This document shows positions 1 to 12,500 of a stretch of 64,000 nt of DNA, in pieces. The notes below the pieces were generated by a model. It was not told the DNA's origin, searched no databases, and saw nothing but the letters and a program-made list of their open reading frames with translations. Position numbers and translations under genes: made by a program. How positions within the stretch are numbered: position 1 is the first letter of the stretch; each line of letters opens with the position of its first letter. The stretch is taken from NCBI GenBank assembly GCA_963697285.1, contig CAVONI010000002.1:62001-126000 (forward strand), written 5' to 3'. The stretch comes from JAEUQQ01 sp963697285 (lineage in GTDB: Bacteria > Acidobacteriota > Vicinamibacteria > Vicinamibacterales > JAFNAJ01).

Positions 1-502
1 GTGGATTGCGGCGGAGTTCACGCATGACCATGGTGCCGGCCTCGCCCGCACCGGCAATCACGACACGACGAGGCTGGCCGTCGGTGCCTCCGGACGGGGC
101 CCGCTGCCATGCCTCGCCCACCACCCGCACCGACGCCCTGAGCCCGCCGACGCACAGCAGGGTGAGGACCCAGTCGCTGACGATCACCGAACGAGGGAAG
201 GCGCCGAGCAATCCCGTGACCGACAGGATGGCAACTACCGCCGCCGTCGCCACGCTCGCTGCGGTCACGCCAAGTGCGACCGCGACGAGGTCATGGGTAC
301 TCGCGTATCGCCAGTAGCGGCGGTAGAAGCCGAACTCGAAGAACACGATCGGCTTGATCACGAGGACGGTCGCGAGCAGCACGAGAAAGGGCTGCCTGAA
401 CTCGCCCTGCATGAACAGGAGGTCGAGCCGCAAGGCGAAGGCCCCGAAGGCGCACAACGCGATGAGCAGGACGTCGAACAGGAGGATGAAGCGGTTACGC
501 AT
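1..502 (-). CDS. WbpM/FlaA1-like nucleotide-sugar 4,6-dehydratase, 5' part only
   Basis: The reading frame starts at an ATG at 502 and runs off the left edge of the window, giving 167 residues of N-terminus. The sequence shows several hydrophobic segments (about residues 5-22, 38-52 and 70-100), then a basic stretch and a Rossmann nucleotide-binding start VVIAGAGEAGT near residue 150. This order, membrane anchor then GxGxxG, is that of the large membrane-bound WbpM/CapD/FlaA1 dehydratases, which make UDP-4-keto-6-deoxy-HexNAc. It follows the WecA-like gene after 52 bp, and that gene follows an SDR reductase. The trio matches the WbpM-WbpK/V-WbpL set that makes and transfers a QuiNAc/FucNAc-type initiating sugar. 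The catalytic half is outside the window, so the activity is inferred. Confidence 0.8.
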   Translation of the reverse strand, partial: MRNRFILLFDVLLIALCAFGAFALRLDLLFMQGEFRQPFLVLLATVLVIKPIVFFEFGFYRRYWRYASTHDLVAVALGVTAASVATAAVVAILSVTGLLGAFPRSVIVSDWVLTLLCVGGLRASVRVVGEAWQRAPSGGTDGQPRRVVIAGAGEAGTMVMRELRRNP

Positions 503-554
503 GGGTGAACCAGCCTGGAACCCAGCCCAGGGGAGTCGGGCAGTCTGACACGTC

Positions 555-1613
555 CTACCCGCGAGGCACGTCGGCCCGACGTTCCTGGTGCCGGGTCAAC
601 AGCCAGAGTCCGGCCGCCAGCAGTGGCACCCCGAACGCCAGCGAGCCGTTCGCCATCGCACAGTGTCGCGCGTAGCATACTCCAGCGATGGCCCCATAGA
701 GCGCGAGGCCACCGTACAGCAGAGTTGCGCGTCCGTGCGACCAACCGGCAATGACCAACCGCTGGTAGAGGTGCGACCGATGGGCGGCCAACACGTTCTC
801 ACCGCGGAGCGCGCGCCGCACGAACGTGAACGACGCATCGAACACGAACGGCCACACCACGGCGACGCCGACGAGGGCGGCACGTGGCTCGGCGTGCGAC
901 ACGGACATCGGAATCGCGGCGAAGAGAAACCCCAGGAACGCGCTGCCGACGTCGCCCATGAAGATGCGAGCGCGCGGACGGTTGAACACGAGGAAGCCGA
1001 GCGATGCCGCCGTCACCACCTCGCCGAGCACGACGAGCGGCCAGGAGCCTGCCGACCAGCCCACGGCGGCCCACGCGGCCCCGGCGATCACGGCCTGCAG
1101 CGCCGCCAGGCCGTCGATCCCGTCCATGAAGTTGTAGGCGTTCAGCAGGCCCACCACCCACACCACCGACAGCAGGGGTGCCAGGACGCCGAGCGACACG
1201 GCGCCAGCGACGGGCAGGTCGACGACGTTCCACCCCCCGGCAAGCGCCCATGTCGCGAGGCCCACGGCGAGGTGTACCAAAAGGCGGACCGGCGCGGGCA
1301 GGGGGCGCACATCGTCGATTGCGCTCACGATCGCGACCGGCGCGCTGACGATCAGCAGGACCAGGACGGGCAGGGCGAGCGGGTCGCGCGACGGCAACGC
1401 GGCCAGCGCCGCCATCGCGGCGAGCGACACCAGCACGATCGCGAGTCCCCCGCCACGCGGCGTCGGAACCACGTGCGAACTCCGCTCGTTCGGCACGTCG
1501 ATGATCTCGAGACGTTGCGCATGGCGAATGATGGCGGCCACGAGCGCGGCCGACACCGCAAACGCCAGGCCGGCCAGGCCTGAGACTGTCCAGCCGTCCC
1601 ACGCGATGCTCAC
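555..1613 (-). CDS. WecA/WbpL-like undecaprenyl-phosphate sugar-1-phosphate transferase
   Basis: This is a 352-aa polytopic membrane protein of the MraY/WecA family, which moves a HexNAc-1-phosphate from a UDP-sugar to undecaprenyl phosphate as the first step of O-antigen or exopolysaccharide assembly. Visible family motifs are VPNERSSHVVPTPRGGG near the N-terminus, NAYNFMDGIDGLA (the catalytic Asp-rich loop) and RIFMGDVGSAFLGF. The start is taken as GTG 1613, because GTGA overlaps the stop of the upstream epimerase by 4 bp; the open frame extends to 1655 but would enter that gene by 46 bp. Which sugar it transfers cannot be read from the sequence, but the neighbours suggest an N-acetyl-6-deoxyhexosamine. 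Confidence 0.88.
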   Translation of the reverse strand: MSIAWDGWTVSGLAGLAFAVSAALVAAIIRHAQRLEIIDVPNERSSHVVPTPRGGGLAIVLVSLAAMAALAALPSRDPLALPVLVLLIVSAPVAIVSAIDDVRPLPAPVRLLVHLAVGLATWALAGGWNVVDLPVAGAVSLGVLAPLLSVVWVVGLLNAYNFMDGIDGLAALQAVIAGAAWAAVGWSAGSWPLVVLGEVVTAASLGFLVFNRPRARIFMGDVGSAFLGFLFAAIPMSVSHAEPRAALVGVAVVWPFVFDASFTFVRRALRGENVLAAHRSHLYQRLVIAGWSHGRATLLYGGLALYGAIAGVCYARHCAMANGSLAFGVPLLAAGLWLLTRHQERRADVPRG

Positions 1614-2605
1614 AGCAGCCCCCGCGAGCGCAGGCCATCGACAGTTGCCTGCCATCCGCGATCCAGCGGCGTCATCGCCAGCGGCCCGACCACCTCCTGC
1701 AGGCGGCGGGCGTCGATCCGCACGTCCTCGACGTACTTGTCGAGCGTCGCCAGCGACACGGGAAGCCGGAGCCTCAGCAACGCGCCGACGCGATCCGCGA
1801 CGACGATCCCGGCGCGGATGGGGCCGATGGGAATGGCCGGCCCCGCACCCCGGCGCCCCGTGGCGGCGCGAATGGCGGTGACGATCTCGCGCATCGTGTG
1901 GAACTCGCCGTCGGTGACGTTGAGCGCGAGCCCCGCCGCGCCGGGAACGACGGCGGCTGCCGCCGCCACGCGGGCAACGTCCTCGTCGAACACGACCGCG
2001 CGATGGTTCGAACCGTCGCCGAGCGACACGAAGCGGCCCTTCGCGATTGCGCGGACGAGCCGCAGGTAGTTGCCCTTGAGTCCTGCCCCGTACACGGCCG
2101 ACAACCGCAGCACCACCCCGAAGGGCGTGCCTGCAGCCGTCGTCGCGTCGAGCACGATGCGCTCGGCATCGAGTTTCGTCCGGCCGTAGATGGTGTCCGG
2201 GGCCGGCGGCGTCGCCTCCGACACGATGTGCGGTGACGTCCCGTACACGGCGATGGTGCTGGCCGCCACGACGCGAGCGACGCCGTTCGACATCGCGGCG
2301 GCGACGACGTGGCGTGTGCCGTCGACGTTGACGCGCACGAACTCGGCGTCCAGATCGGGTCGCGGGTGCATGACGTGGAGCAGGGCCGCGAAGTGGAACA
2401 CGACAGACGCGCCGCGCATCCCGTCGTCGAGCGCGCGCAGATCGTCGAGGTCTCCACGCACGAGGGCGACGCCGGGCGGCAGGACGTCGGGGGCGACGTC
2501 GCCGCGCACGAGGGCGCGCACCGCCCAGCCGTCGTTCACGAGACGGCTGACCAGCGCCGGGCCCACGGCGCCCGTTGCCCCGGTGACGAAGGCGATCCGA
2601 CTCAT
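1610..2605 (-). CDS. NAD-dependent epimerase/dehydratase (SDR), WbpK/WbpV type
   Basis: This is a 331-aa extended short-chain dehydrogenase. It has the N-terminal NAD(P)-binding TGATGAVG motif at about residues 8-16, an acidic VRGDLDD stretch and a YGRTK catalytic pair (Tyr/Lys) near residue 140. Family members act on nucleotide sugars. Its position between a GT4 enzyme and a WecA-like transferase, with a WbpM-like dehydratase next, suggests a 4-keto reductase giving UDP-QuiNAc or UDP-FucNAc. ATG 2605 overlaps the stop of the preceding glycosyltransferase (ATGA), so translation is probably coupled. The exact substrate is inference. Confidence 0.82.
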   Translation of the reverse strand: MSRIAFVTGATGAVGPALVSRLVNDGWAVRALVRGDVAPDVLPPGVALVRGDLDDLRALDDGMRGASVVFHFAALLHVMHPRPDLDAEFVRVNVDGTRHVVAAAMSNGVARVVAASTIAVYGTSPHIVSEATPPAPDTIYGRTKLDAERIVLDATTAAGTPFGVVLRLSAVYGAGLKGNYLRLVRAIAKGRFVSLGDGSNHRAVVFDEDVARVAAAAAVVPGAAGLALNVTDGEFHTMREIVTAIRAATGRRGAGPAIPIGPIRAGIVVADRVGALLRLRLPVSLATLDKYVEDVRIDARRLQEVVGPLAMTPLDRGWQATVDGLRSRGLL

Positions 2606-3752
2606 CTCGCGGCTCCCATCGTCAATGCGTACTCCTCGAGCGTCTCGTCGAGCACGCGCGCCTCGCTGAAATGCGCCTCGACACGCGCCCGCGCCGCGGT
2701 GCCGTAGCGCGCGCGAAGCTCAGCGGAGCCCAGCAACCGCGAGACCGCGGCGGAAAGCGCCCCCGCGTCACCGACCGGCACGAGCAGGCCCGTCTGCTCG
2801 TGCACGACCAGATCGCGGCAGCCCGGTGCGTCGCTCGTCACGATCGCGCGCCCGCACGACGCAGCCTCGATCAGGATCTTCGGCACGCCCTCGGGGTATC
2901 GCGTCGGCAGGACCACCACGTGCACCTGGGCCAGAACCTGGGGCATGTCGTCGCGGTGGCCCCACCATTCCACCACACCCTCGTCCACCCACGCGCGTAC
3001 CGTTGCCTCGGGCACGTGCTGCGGGTTCTCCACGTCGGGCGTGCCGACGATGACGAACCGCGCATCGGTGCCCGCACGTCGCAGGCGCCGCGCGGCATCG
3101 ACGAAGTCGCCGAGCCCCTTGTCCCACAGCAGGCGCGACGCGAACAGCACGATCGCGGGCGGGGAAGGTTCGGGCAGCACGACATAGCGATCAGGATCGA
3201 CGCCCGATCCGCGGATGACCCTCACGCGCTCCGGTGCCACGACGCCTTGCTCGATGAACAACCGACGGTCGTCGTCGTTCTGGACGATGACCCTGACGCG
3301 AGGCCCGCCGAGCGCGAGACGGTAGAGGGTCGTGGCCAGCGTGCGCCTCGCACGTGCGCGCCAGCCCTGCCCGCTGAACATGAAGCCCAGCCCTGGCACC
3401 GTGTTGAGGATAGCGGGCACACGCAGCACCCGCGCCACGATCGATCCGTATATCACCGGCTTGATCGTGATGTGGTGCACGATATCGGGCCGCAGGGCGC
3501 GATACGTCTGCCACAGGGCCACGACCGTCCGGATCTCGTGCACGGGATGGCGTGAGCGACGCGCGAGCGGCAGCAGCACGTGGCGGAAGCCGGCGGCGGT
3601 GATGCGCGCTGTCTGCCCGCGCTCGTCGGCGGTCATGACGGTGACCTCGGCCCCGGCACGTTTCAGCGCCAGCGCCAGCGACAGGCGGTGCGACAGGAAG
3701 TACCACTCGGCGTTGACGACCATGAGGACGCGCCGGCCGGCGAGTGCCGGGC

Positions 3753-3756
<4 letters not shown>
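2602..3756 (-). CDS. GT4-family glycosyltransferase
   Basis: This 384-aa protein has a two-Rossmann GT-B fold. The N-terminal half opens with RRVLMVVNAEWYFLSHR, a start typical of PglA/WsbE-like GT4 enzymes. The C-terminal half carries LFASRLLWDKG, the donor-site PTRYPEGVPKILIEAASCGRAIV with the E-x7-E arrangement, and VVHEQTGLLVPVGD. It should add a sugar from an NDP donor to the lipid-linked glycan on the cytoplasmic face. The start is fixed by an ATGA overlap with the asparagine synthase stop; a longer open frame reaching 4089 only shadows that upstream gene. Donor and acceptor are unknown. Confidence 0.87.
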
Positions 3757-5702
<1,946 letters not shown>

Positions 5703-5800
5703 GAAGGGATGGGATGGGTCGGGTCGACGGGCGACCGGCCCGAGCGGCCCTGCCTCGAGGCGAGGAGCGCTGTCGGGTATCTGCCGCGTGGAGCGGCGCC

Positions 5801-5806
5801 ATTCTA
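5801..5806 (-). promoter_or_regulatory. Candidate -10 box for the asnB operon
   Basis: On the minus strand this reads TAGAAT, about 95 nt upstream of the asnB ATG and at the head of the chain running to the left edge. No clear TTGACA-like -35 is seen. It faces away from the TACACT box at 5902 in the divergent 212-bp gap. Confidence 0.4.
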
Positions 5807-5901
5807 TCATCCGGACGACAGTGGCCCTCCCCGGCGCCGGCCGTGACACGATCGGGGCCCCTGCGGGCGCCGCACGACGCACCACGTCGATCACGGCGAT
5901 A

Positions 5902-5907
5902 TACACT
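5902..5907 (+). promoter_or_regulatory. Candidate -10 box 7 nt before a GTG start
   Basis: TACACT lies 7 nt before GTG 5915. That spacing would place the transcription start at or next to the start codon, implying a leaderless mRNA. The same box and spacing recur at 29024 and 32918. Confidence 0.45.
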
Positions 5908-5914
5908 GCGTCGC

Positions 5915-7477
5915 GTGGTGACGTCGCGCTCGCCAACCCTGGTCTGCGGCCTGCTGGCGGTCGCCGCTCTCGTTACCGCGTCGTATGCCCTCGTGCGCCC
6001 GATGTTCCAGTCGTCCGACGAGGTGAGCTACTTCGCGGCCGTGCAGGAGGCGGCGCGCACCGACTGGGCGCGCACGCCGGCCGACCTGGCGCGGCTGCTG
6101 CCCGACGGCAAGGTCGTGCACGACTGGCACTCGGGCAAGCGGGTCTTCGCCTGGACAGGCGGTGGCGTGCTGATGGCCGCCACCCGTACGCTGGCGCCGG
6201 CGGATGCGGCCATGGTCGCGCGCCTGGCCTTCTCGGCGAGCCACCTGATCGTGGTGCTGTGTACTTGGTGGATGGTGACGCTGCTCGAACCGGGGCACCG
6301 CTGGCGCGCGCCCCTCGCCGGCGCCATCGTCGCGTTCCAGCCGGTCGTCGCGGCGACGAGCGCCTCGCTGTCGCCCGACGCGCTTGCGAATGCCGCGAGT
6401 GCCTGCGCCCTGGCGTGCCTCGTCTACGCGACGCCACGCCGCAGCATCATGGGCCTCGTCGGCGCGGGCGCGTTCGCCGCCGTCGCGGTCGCCTGCAAGG
6501 ACACCGCGTTCGGGGTCGTGTTCTCGGTGCTGGTCGCTCTCGGCCTGGCGATTCGACGCGCGCAGGCGACCGCGCGGCAACGCCTATCGACCTGGCTCGT
6601 CGCACCCGCCATCGGGGGGATCCTCGCCATCGCGGGATGGGTGCTCTACCGGTCGCCGAACATTGCGATGGCCGCGATGCGGCAGGGCGTGGACGGCCCG
6701 TCGTGGCGGTGGCTGGTCGACGTCCCCGCCACCGTTGTCGTGCAGCTCCCGACGCTGGTCACATCCGGATGGATGGCGGTATCGAACTTCGGCGCGCACG
6801 ACTTGCCGGTGCCGGCCGTCGTGACGTGGGCGGCCTGGCTCGCGACCGCGCTCACGGTGGGGGGAGCCTGGCGCACGACCGTCGAGGCACGCCACCCCGG
6901 AGCGACACGTGAGTTGTGGCTCGTGCTTGCCGCCGGGTTCGTCGCGACCGTGTTGCTGGCACCCCTCCGCCAGGCTTTCATGGGCACCGCCGATGCCCTG
7001 CAAGGTCGGTGGCTGTTTCCGTTCGCGCCCGTGATGGCCTGGTGGCTCGTGCGCGGATGGGCGACCCTGGGGCGCGATGCGCGGGTGGCACCCGTGGCGA
7101 CGCTGGCGGCGGTGTGGTTGGGGCTGGCTCCGCTGGTGGCTGTCCTCGTGCCGCACTTCTACCAGCCGTTCCCGGGCACCTACGACCTGGGCGGCCTGTA
7201 CTTGCAGGGCGTGTATGGACGAGGCGCCGACCCGGAACGCCTCCTGCCATTCGTCACGCCGATCGCCGGGTGGCTCATCACCACGCGCGGGTTCGTGCTC
7301 GGCGGTGTCTGCCTCGCGGGCGTCGGGCTAGTCGTCGGTGCGGCGGTGCTGGCGAAAATGGCTGCGTCACCGCTGGGCGAGGATGCCCCGCGCGAGGACG
7401 ACGCCGCAGGCGATCATGCCGGCGACGAGCGCGCCGAGCATCGTGTTGATGGCGGTGGCGCGCGAGAGCGGCTGTGA
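5915..7477 (+). CDS. DUF2142-like polytopic membrane protein
   Basis: This 520-aa protein has about ten hydrophobic segments. The first is followed by PMFQSSDEVSYF, where acidic residues after transmembrane helix 1 resemble the first luminal loop of GT-C type glycosyltransferases and DUF2142 proteins. Such proteins are thought to use lipid-linked sugars at the periplasmic face. The start is GTG 5915 (GTG 5918 is equally possible), chosen because the hydrophobic N-terminus begins there and a TACACT box lies just upstream; the open frame reaches back to 5714. It is the only plus-strand gene in the first 19 kb. Its last 37 codons overlap the convergent Wzz-like gene by 111 bp, and that polar tail (rich in D, E and R) looks like read-through rather than conserved sequence. 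Confidence 0.72.
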   Translation: MVTSRSPTLVCGLLAVAALVTASYALVRPMFQSSDEVSYFAAVQEAARTDWARTPADLARLLPDGKVVHDWHSGKRVFAWTGGGVLMAATRTLAPADAAMVARLAFSASHLIVVLCTWWMVTLLEPGHRWRAPLAGAIVAFQPVVAATSASLSPDALANAASACALACLVYATPRRSIMGLVGAGAFAAVAVACKDTAFGVVFSVLVALGLAIRRAQATARQRLSTWLVAPAIGGILAIAGWVLYRSPNIAMAAMRQGVDGPSWRWLVDVPATVVVQLPTLVTSGWMAVSNFGAHDLPVPAVVTWAAWLATALTVGGAWRTTVEARHPGATRELWLVLAAGFVATVLLAPLRQAFMGTADALQGRWLFPFAPVMAWWLVRGWATLGRDARVAPVATLAAVWLGLAPLVAVLVPHFYQPFPGTYDLGGLYLQGVYGRGADPERLLPFVTPIAGWLITTRGFVLGGVCLAGVGLVVGAAVLAKMAASPLGEDAPREDDAAGDHAGDERAEHRVDGGGARERL

Positions 7478-8638
7478 CGACGCGACCGCAGGGTCGACGA
7501 CCTGCAACTGCGGCGTGCGCGACACCACGCGAAGCCGCGCGATCTCGTACTGCGTCGCCACCTGGTCGTACAGCCGCCGCGCGAGGTCGCGCTCGCCCTC
7601 CAGAGCCGACAGGCGCTCTTCGCGAGTGTACAAGTCGTCGAGACGCTTGAGCGTCGCGCCGCCAACGCCAGCTCGGGTCACCAGTTCGTTGATGTACCGC
7701 TCGAGGCCTTCGATCTTGGTCCGCGTCATGGCCACGTCGCGGTCGATCGCCTCGAACACCTGGCTGATGTTCTCGCTGGTCGCCGTCGCGCTCAGCAGCG
7801 ACTTCGGCAAGGCACCCTGTGCCCCAGCCGCCATGCTGAGAGTCGGATCGAGATCCACCGCGCGCGTGAGCGCATCGACGCGCGGCCGGCTGGCGCGCTC
7901 AGCCTCGAGACGCGCAAGCCGGCCACGTTCTCCCGCCAGGTCTGCTCGCGCCTTGAAGAGGTCGGTCCGCTGCACGAGGAACGTGTCGATGTCCTTCCGC
8001 AACAACTCGATCTGTGCCGTCTTCCGATAGGCTGCGAGCGCGACGTCAGCAGCACGCCAGCGCTGTTCAACCTGGTCGAGCTGGCTCTTGATGTCATCCC
8101 GCGCCTGCGCCAGGCCCTCCTGCGTCGCCCGCCGCGAGGCGACGATCGCCTCGCTGACAATGCGGTTGACCGCGCCGGCGGCCACCTGCGAATCAGTGTG
8201 GCGCATCGACACCACGAGCAGGTTGCTCTGGGGGATCTCGTTCACCGTGAGGTACGAGCGCAGGAACTCGGATGTCGACAGCGGTTGTCCATCTGGCGTC
8301 GTCAGCTTGAACTGCTCGATCACCGCCGCCCCGATGGCGTGGTTGGCAACAAACGGGCGGAAGTTCGAGACGACGGGCCGCACGTCGGGAGACTCCTCGT
8401 CAGCCTGCGAGGGCACGACCGCGACAGTCGCCGACGCTTCGTAGACAGGCGCCCTCAGCTGTGACACGGCCACGCCGAGCAGCGCGCCGACGACCACCAC
8501 GACGCTGATCCACACCCGGCTGTCCCACAGCGTGCCGAACAACCACGCGAGGTCGACATCATCAGGCGGGCGACGCGTTGGCCGTCCTGAGCCGTCGGGA
8601 TCGAGGGGCACGATCGGTGTCACATTCGAGGTAGACAT
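7367..8638 (-). CDS. Wzz/GumC-like chain-length determinant protein
   Basis: This 423-aa protein has the PCP layout. A polar N-terminus with DDVDLAWLFGTLWDSR leads into transmembrane helix 1 (about residues 38-58). A long periplasmic region with extended coiled coil (about residues 170-330) follows. The end has LQVVDPAVASSQP, a Pro-rich signature, before transmembrane helix 2 (about residues 390-415). There is no cytoplasmic kinase domain, so it is a PCP1/2-type protein that sets glycan length together with a Wzy polymerase. ATG 8638 is preferred to the upstream start at 8680, which would enter the methyltransferase gene. It is last in the minus-strand series that starts with the flippase. 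Confidence 0.85.
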   Translation of the reverse strand: MSTSNVTPIVPLDPDGSGRPTRRPPDDVDLAWLFGTLWDSRVWISVVVVVGALLGVAVSQLRAPVYEASATVAVVPSQADEESPDVRPVVSNFRPFVANHAIGAAVIEQFKLTTPDGQPLSTSEFLRSYLTVNEIPQSNLLVVSMRHTDSQVAAGAVNRIVSEAIVASRRATQEGLAQARDDIKSQLDQVEQRWRAADVALAAYRKTAQIELLRKDIDTFLVQRTDLFKARADLAGERGRLARLEAERASRPRVDALTRAVDLDPTLSMAAGAQGALPKSLLSATATSENISQVFEAIDRDVAMTRTKIEGLERYINELVTRAGVGGATLKRLDDLYTREERLSALEGERDLARRLYDQVATQYEIARLRVVSRTPQLQVVDPAVASSQPLSRATAINTMLGALVAGMIACGVVLARGILAQR

Positions 8639-8648
8639 GCGCTTCTCG

Positions 8649-9524
8649 TCAGCGGGGGCGCGACGCGACAATGTCGACACCGTGCACGATCAGGTCGCCA
8701 TCGCTCAGGTGTGCGAACTCGCGGTGGAGGGCCGACCGACGCATGGGGATGGCCGGCCAGCGATCATCGCGGCGCGACACGACATCATAGCCCGCGCCCC
8801 TGAACGCCGCGTCGATTTCCGACGCTCGCAGCCGGTTGGTGTAGAACCCCGATCGACGTGCAAACCACTCGGCTTCCCAGAGATGGCGCGGAAACCGCAG
8901 GGAGTGCAGCCCGTGCGCGAGGTGATCCTGGAGATCGACCCGGTGCGACGAAACTGCCCCAGGCTTCATGACCCGCAGCAGTTCCTGGAGCGTCGCGTCG
9001 AACTCGCCGAGGCCGACGTGCTCGAGCACGGCCTGCGAGAACACGAAGTCGACGGACTCCGACGGGATCTCGCGCAGCGACGCCAGGCCAGCGGTCAGGT
9101 AGCGTCCGCCGGTTGACTCGAGCATCGCAGCGACCGAAGGGGCCGGCGGAGGGACGCGATCGCCGAGAGCCTCGTAGAAGGCCCGATAGGCCGCGATGTC
9201 GCTCGAGGCGAACGCCCCGGCGTCCACCAGCCAGGTGCGGCGCCCGCCGTGGGCGTAGGCGATCAGCGCGGTCGCCAGCGAGTCACCCGGGCCGAGTTCG
9301 AGCGTCGTGTAGCCGTCGGCGAGTTGGCCGCGGGCATGTGCCAGGTGCGACTCGAAGATGCGACCGGCGTACTCGGGTTCAAGCATGAAGCCGTGCTGGA
9401 ACACCCCGATACGGCGCCAGCGGTCGTAGTCGAGCGGCACGCGCGCCAGCGCGACTTTGAGCCCGACCTTCGCCCACCAGGGCGTGGCATTCTTCAGAGA
9501 TGCGAGCATGGCGACAGGGGGCAT
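8649..9524 (-). CDS. Class I SAM-dependent methyltransferase
   Basis: This 291-aa protein has motif I as TLELGPGDSLATAL (about residues 95-108), an acidic residue after strand 2 (WLVDAG) and a post-motif FVFSQAVLEHVG typical of methyltransferase type 11/12. Its place between a secreted surface protein and the Wzz-like gene suggests O-methylation of a sugar, possibly a chain cap, but no substrate can be read. An internal ATG at residue 6 is an alternative start. Confidence 0.8.
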   Translation of the reverse strand: MPPVAMLASLKNATPWWAKVGLKVALARVPLDYDRWRRIGVFQHGFMLEPEYAGRIFESHLAHARGQLADGYTTLELGPGDSLATALIAYAHGGRRTWLVDAGAFASSDIAAYRAFYEALGDRVPPPAPSVAAMLESTGGRYLTAGLASLREIPSESVDFVFSQAVLEHVGLGEFDATLQELLRVMKPGAVSSHRVDLQDHLAHGLHSLRFPRHLWEAEWFARRSGFYTNRLRASEIDAAFRGAGYDVVSRRDDRWPAIPMRRSALHREFAHLSDGDLIVHGVDIVASRPR

Positions 9525-9581
9525 CCGCGCGATGCCGTCGACGCATGGCAGGCGGGATGCGGTGTCGGTGAGAATATCACC

Positions 9582-12500
9582 TCAGCGTGGAATCGGGGCG
9601 GCCGTCGCGTTCACCCCCGCGGCCCAGAAGACCCCGGCGGCGTCTGAGTAGAGCGAGTGCTCGACCATCACGGCAACGTCTGACAGCGACTCGACGACGG
9701 CACCGAAGCGTTCGCCGTCACCGATCTCCGTGAAGACGTGGGCCACGTCGACATTGAAACGGCTTGCGGCGCCCACGGTGAACTCGCGGCTCACCGGCGC
9801 CAGTCCGTTCTCGCGGAGCAGGGTCACCCGGACCGGCGTCTCTCGCGTCCGATCGGGGTTTCCAATCAGCACGTACGTCGCGGTGGCACGCTGCCCCCCT
9901 ACCTGCCCCTCGGCCATCATCCAGCGGAGCGCCGGGGCCGTCAGTCCGAAGGCATTGTGCGCCTCGTGCCACTGATACCACTCTCCCGCCCAGTACATCG
10001 AGCGCTCGGCGATAACGCCGACGTCGGCCGCAACCTCCATCGAGAACGCGGCGTCGGCCAGGCGTGGATCCTGCGTTTCGGCGTTGATCGTCAGGCGCGT
10101 CTGCGGCGGCAGCACGTGCAGGTGCTCGATGGTCGTGCCGTTGGCGAGGAAGTACGACACGCGGAGCGTCGCCGCCGTAGCGGAAGGATTCGCCACCAGA
10201 AAATACGTGTCGAACATCGGGCCCGTCGCACCTTCGGCGAAATACCAATGACTCGCCGGCGAACTGACCCCAGGCGAATCATGGCCACCTGCCCACCGTC
10301 CGCCCGATCCGAAGTACATCGCGCGCTCGGTCATGATCGGCCTCGACGAGGTGACGACGATGCCGAACGACTTGCCGACCAGTTGCGGGATGTCGCCGGC
10401 GAACACCGTCTGACGCGACTGCGCGCGCACCGTCCGTCGCGCGGTGACGACGTCGCCCTGCTCGGTGAGGAACTGCACGTCGACCACGGCGTCGATCGGC
10501 CCCGTGTTCGCCAGGAGCAGGTAGGTGTCGAAGTAGCCTTGCGCCCCCTCGGCGAAATACCAGGACGTGTTCGGCTGTCCCGCTCCCGCCAGGTGGCCGC
10601 CTTCGCCGCCGCCCCAGGTCATCGTCCGTTCGATCGCCAGCGGCAGCGTGTCGAGCGATTCGATCAGTGTCGACACCGACGTGTCGGCCAGGCCTGGCAG
10701 GTCGTTCACGCGAATCGACGTGCGTGACAGGGCGGGCAAGGTGCGCCGATCGACGACGGGAGCTCCGGTCGGCAGGAGGTACGTGATGGCGATCCGCGCC
10801 TCGCGATCGCTGGCGTTCGCGAGGCTCAGGTCAAGCGTGAAGGGTCCCGTCGCCCCTTCGGCGAGGGTGTAGGTCAACGACCGGACGATCGCCTGCACGT
10901 CGATCGTCGACCGCAGTCCGTTGGCGTCGGTCGTGGTAACGGCAATCACGTTGGTCCCCGGGTGCAGCGGCACGCCCGGCACCGACCACTCCGTCGTGCC
11001 GGTGGCGTACCCGCGCTCACCCGTGTCTGACACCCACTCGACGCGGGCAATCGGTATCGTCGACGTGGTGTTCCCGCGCAGTTCGAGCCCCCCCTGCCCC
11101 ACCTCGAAGTACGACGCGCCGCCGTTCGACGTGAGCGTCATCGCGATGCCCGACGCGCGGTCGGGAGACGTCACGAACGACCACGTGGCGCTCCACGGTC
11201 CCCAGCGCCCATCGATATCCTGGGCCCGCACGCGCCAGTAGTAGGTCTGACCCGGCTGCAGCAACTGCCTGTAGGGCACCAGCCACTTCGTGCCCTGGCC
11301 GATGTAGTACCTGTCGTCGCTGTCGCCCCGGATCCCGTTCACCCCGGGACCGACGTAGCTGTTCGAGTCGTGCTCGAGTCCCGCGACCAGGGGTGACGTG
11401 CAGATGGCATCGGCACAGACCTGGATCCGATACTGGCCGGCACCCACGGGCGAGGTGACCGTCGGCCACTCGAGCCACAAGGGTTCGTCGAGCGACACGG
11501 TCGCACCCGGCGCCGGCCGCACCGGCCCACCCGCGATCGTGGGAACGGTGCGATCGACGAACTCCTGCCAGACGTGGGTGACGTCAAGCGTCGCGTCCGA
11601 GTCCTGTGAGACCGAGTAGCTCGCGACACCGGTGTCGTACGAGGGTAACGAGGCGCGTGCGACCTGGAAACCCGACACCAGCGTCACGTCGCGCACGTGC
11701 GGGCGGGCGGTCGCCGACCCCTCGAGGCGCACCTTCACGTAGAGGTCGTAGCACGGGGTCACGTCGCAGCCGTGCGCCAGCGGCGCGAGGTCGACCTGCC
11801 ATCCGTCGAGATCGTCGATGCCGGTCGCCGCCGCCACCTCGGTATACGTCTCAGGCTCGACCCCTTCGAACCGCAGTTCATTGAACCCGGCCGTCCAGAA
11901 CTCCACGCCGGGCGTGAACTCGATCTTCACCTTGAACTCGCTGACACCTGCCACCAACGCTGTGATGTCGAGGTCGACGTCGACGAGTCCGGTGGTCGCC
12001 TGCGTCCACTGGTGAACCCAGGTCGTGCCGTCAATCGACACATAGAGCCTGACGTCGTCGGCTGGCAGGTGCCGGTAGAACGACCCGCCAATGCGCACCT
12101 TCCCGCCGTGGTCCGACGCCTTCTTCACGTCGAAGTTGAGCCACGACGTGATGCCCGGCGCCACACCGTGCACCGCGGGGAAGTTCCAGTCGCTCCCGTA
12201 GAGCGCGACGGCACCCTCGGCCTCGAATGCGGGATGCGACCGGTACACCCCCTGCGCCAACGTCCACCAGTCCCAGGTCTTGCGAGGCCCTTCCCAACTC
12301 GCCAGCACCCGAATCGTCGAATCGTCCGGCGCAGCTCCCTCGAGCGTGAGGCCGCTTGCGAGCAACGGGTAGGGGATGCGCTGGGCAACCACGAACTCGC
12401 CGGCGTTCGCAGACCCTGCCGCGACGAGGGCGGCGTCGCCGTCGATCTCGGCCACCTCGAGGCCCGAGAACGAGTGCATCGCCTCTCGTGCGGCCTGGTC

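Noticed and set aside
588..1583. Long plus-strand open frame of 331 codons opposite the WecA-like gene
   Set aside because: It is antisense to a well-supported membrane enzyme; its protein is Arg/His-rich and resembles nothing, as expected for high-GC shadows.
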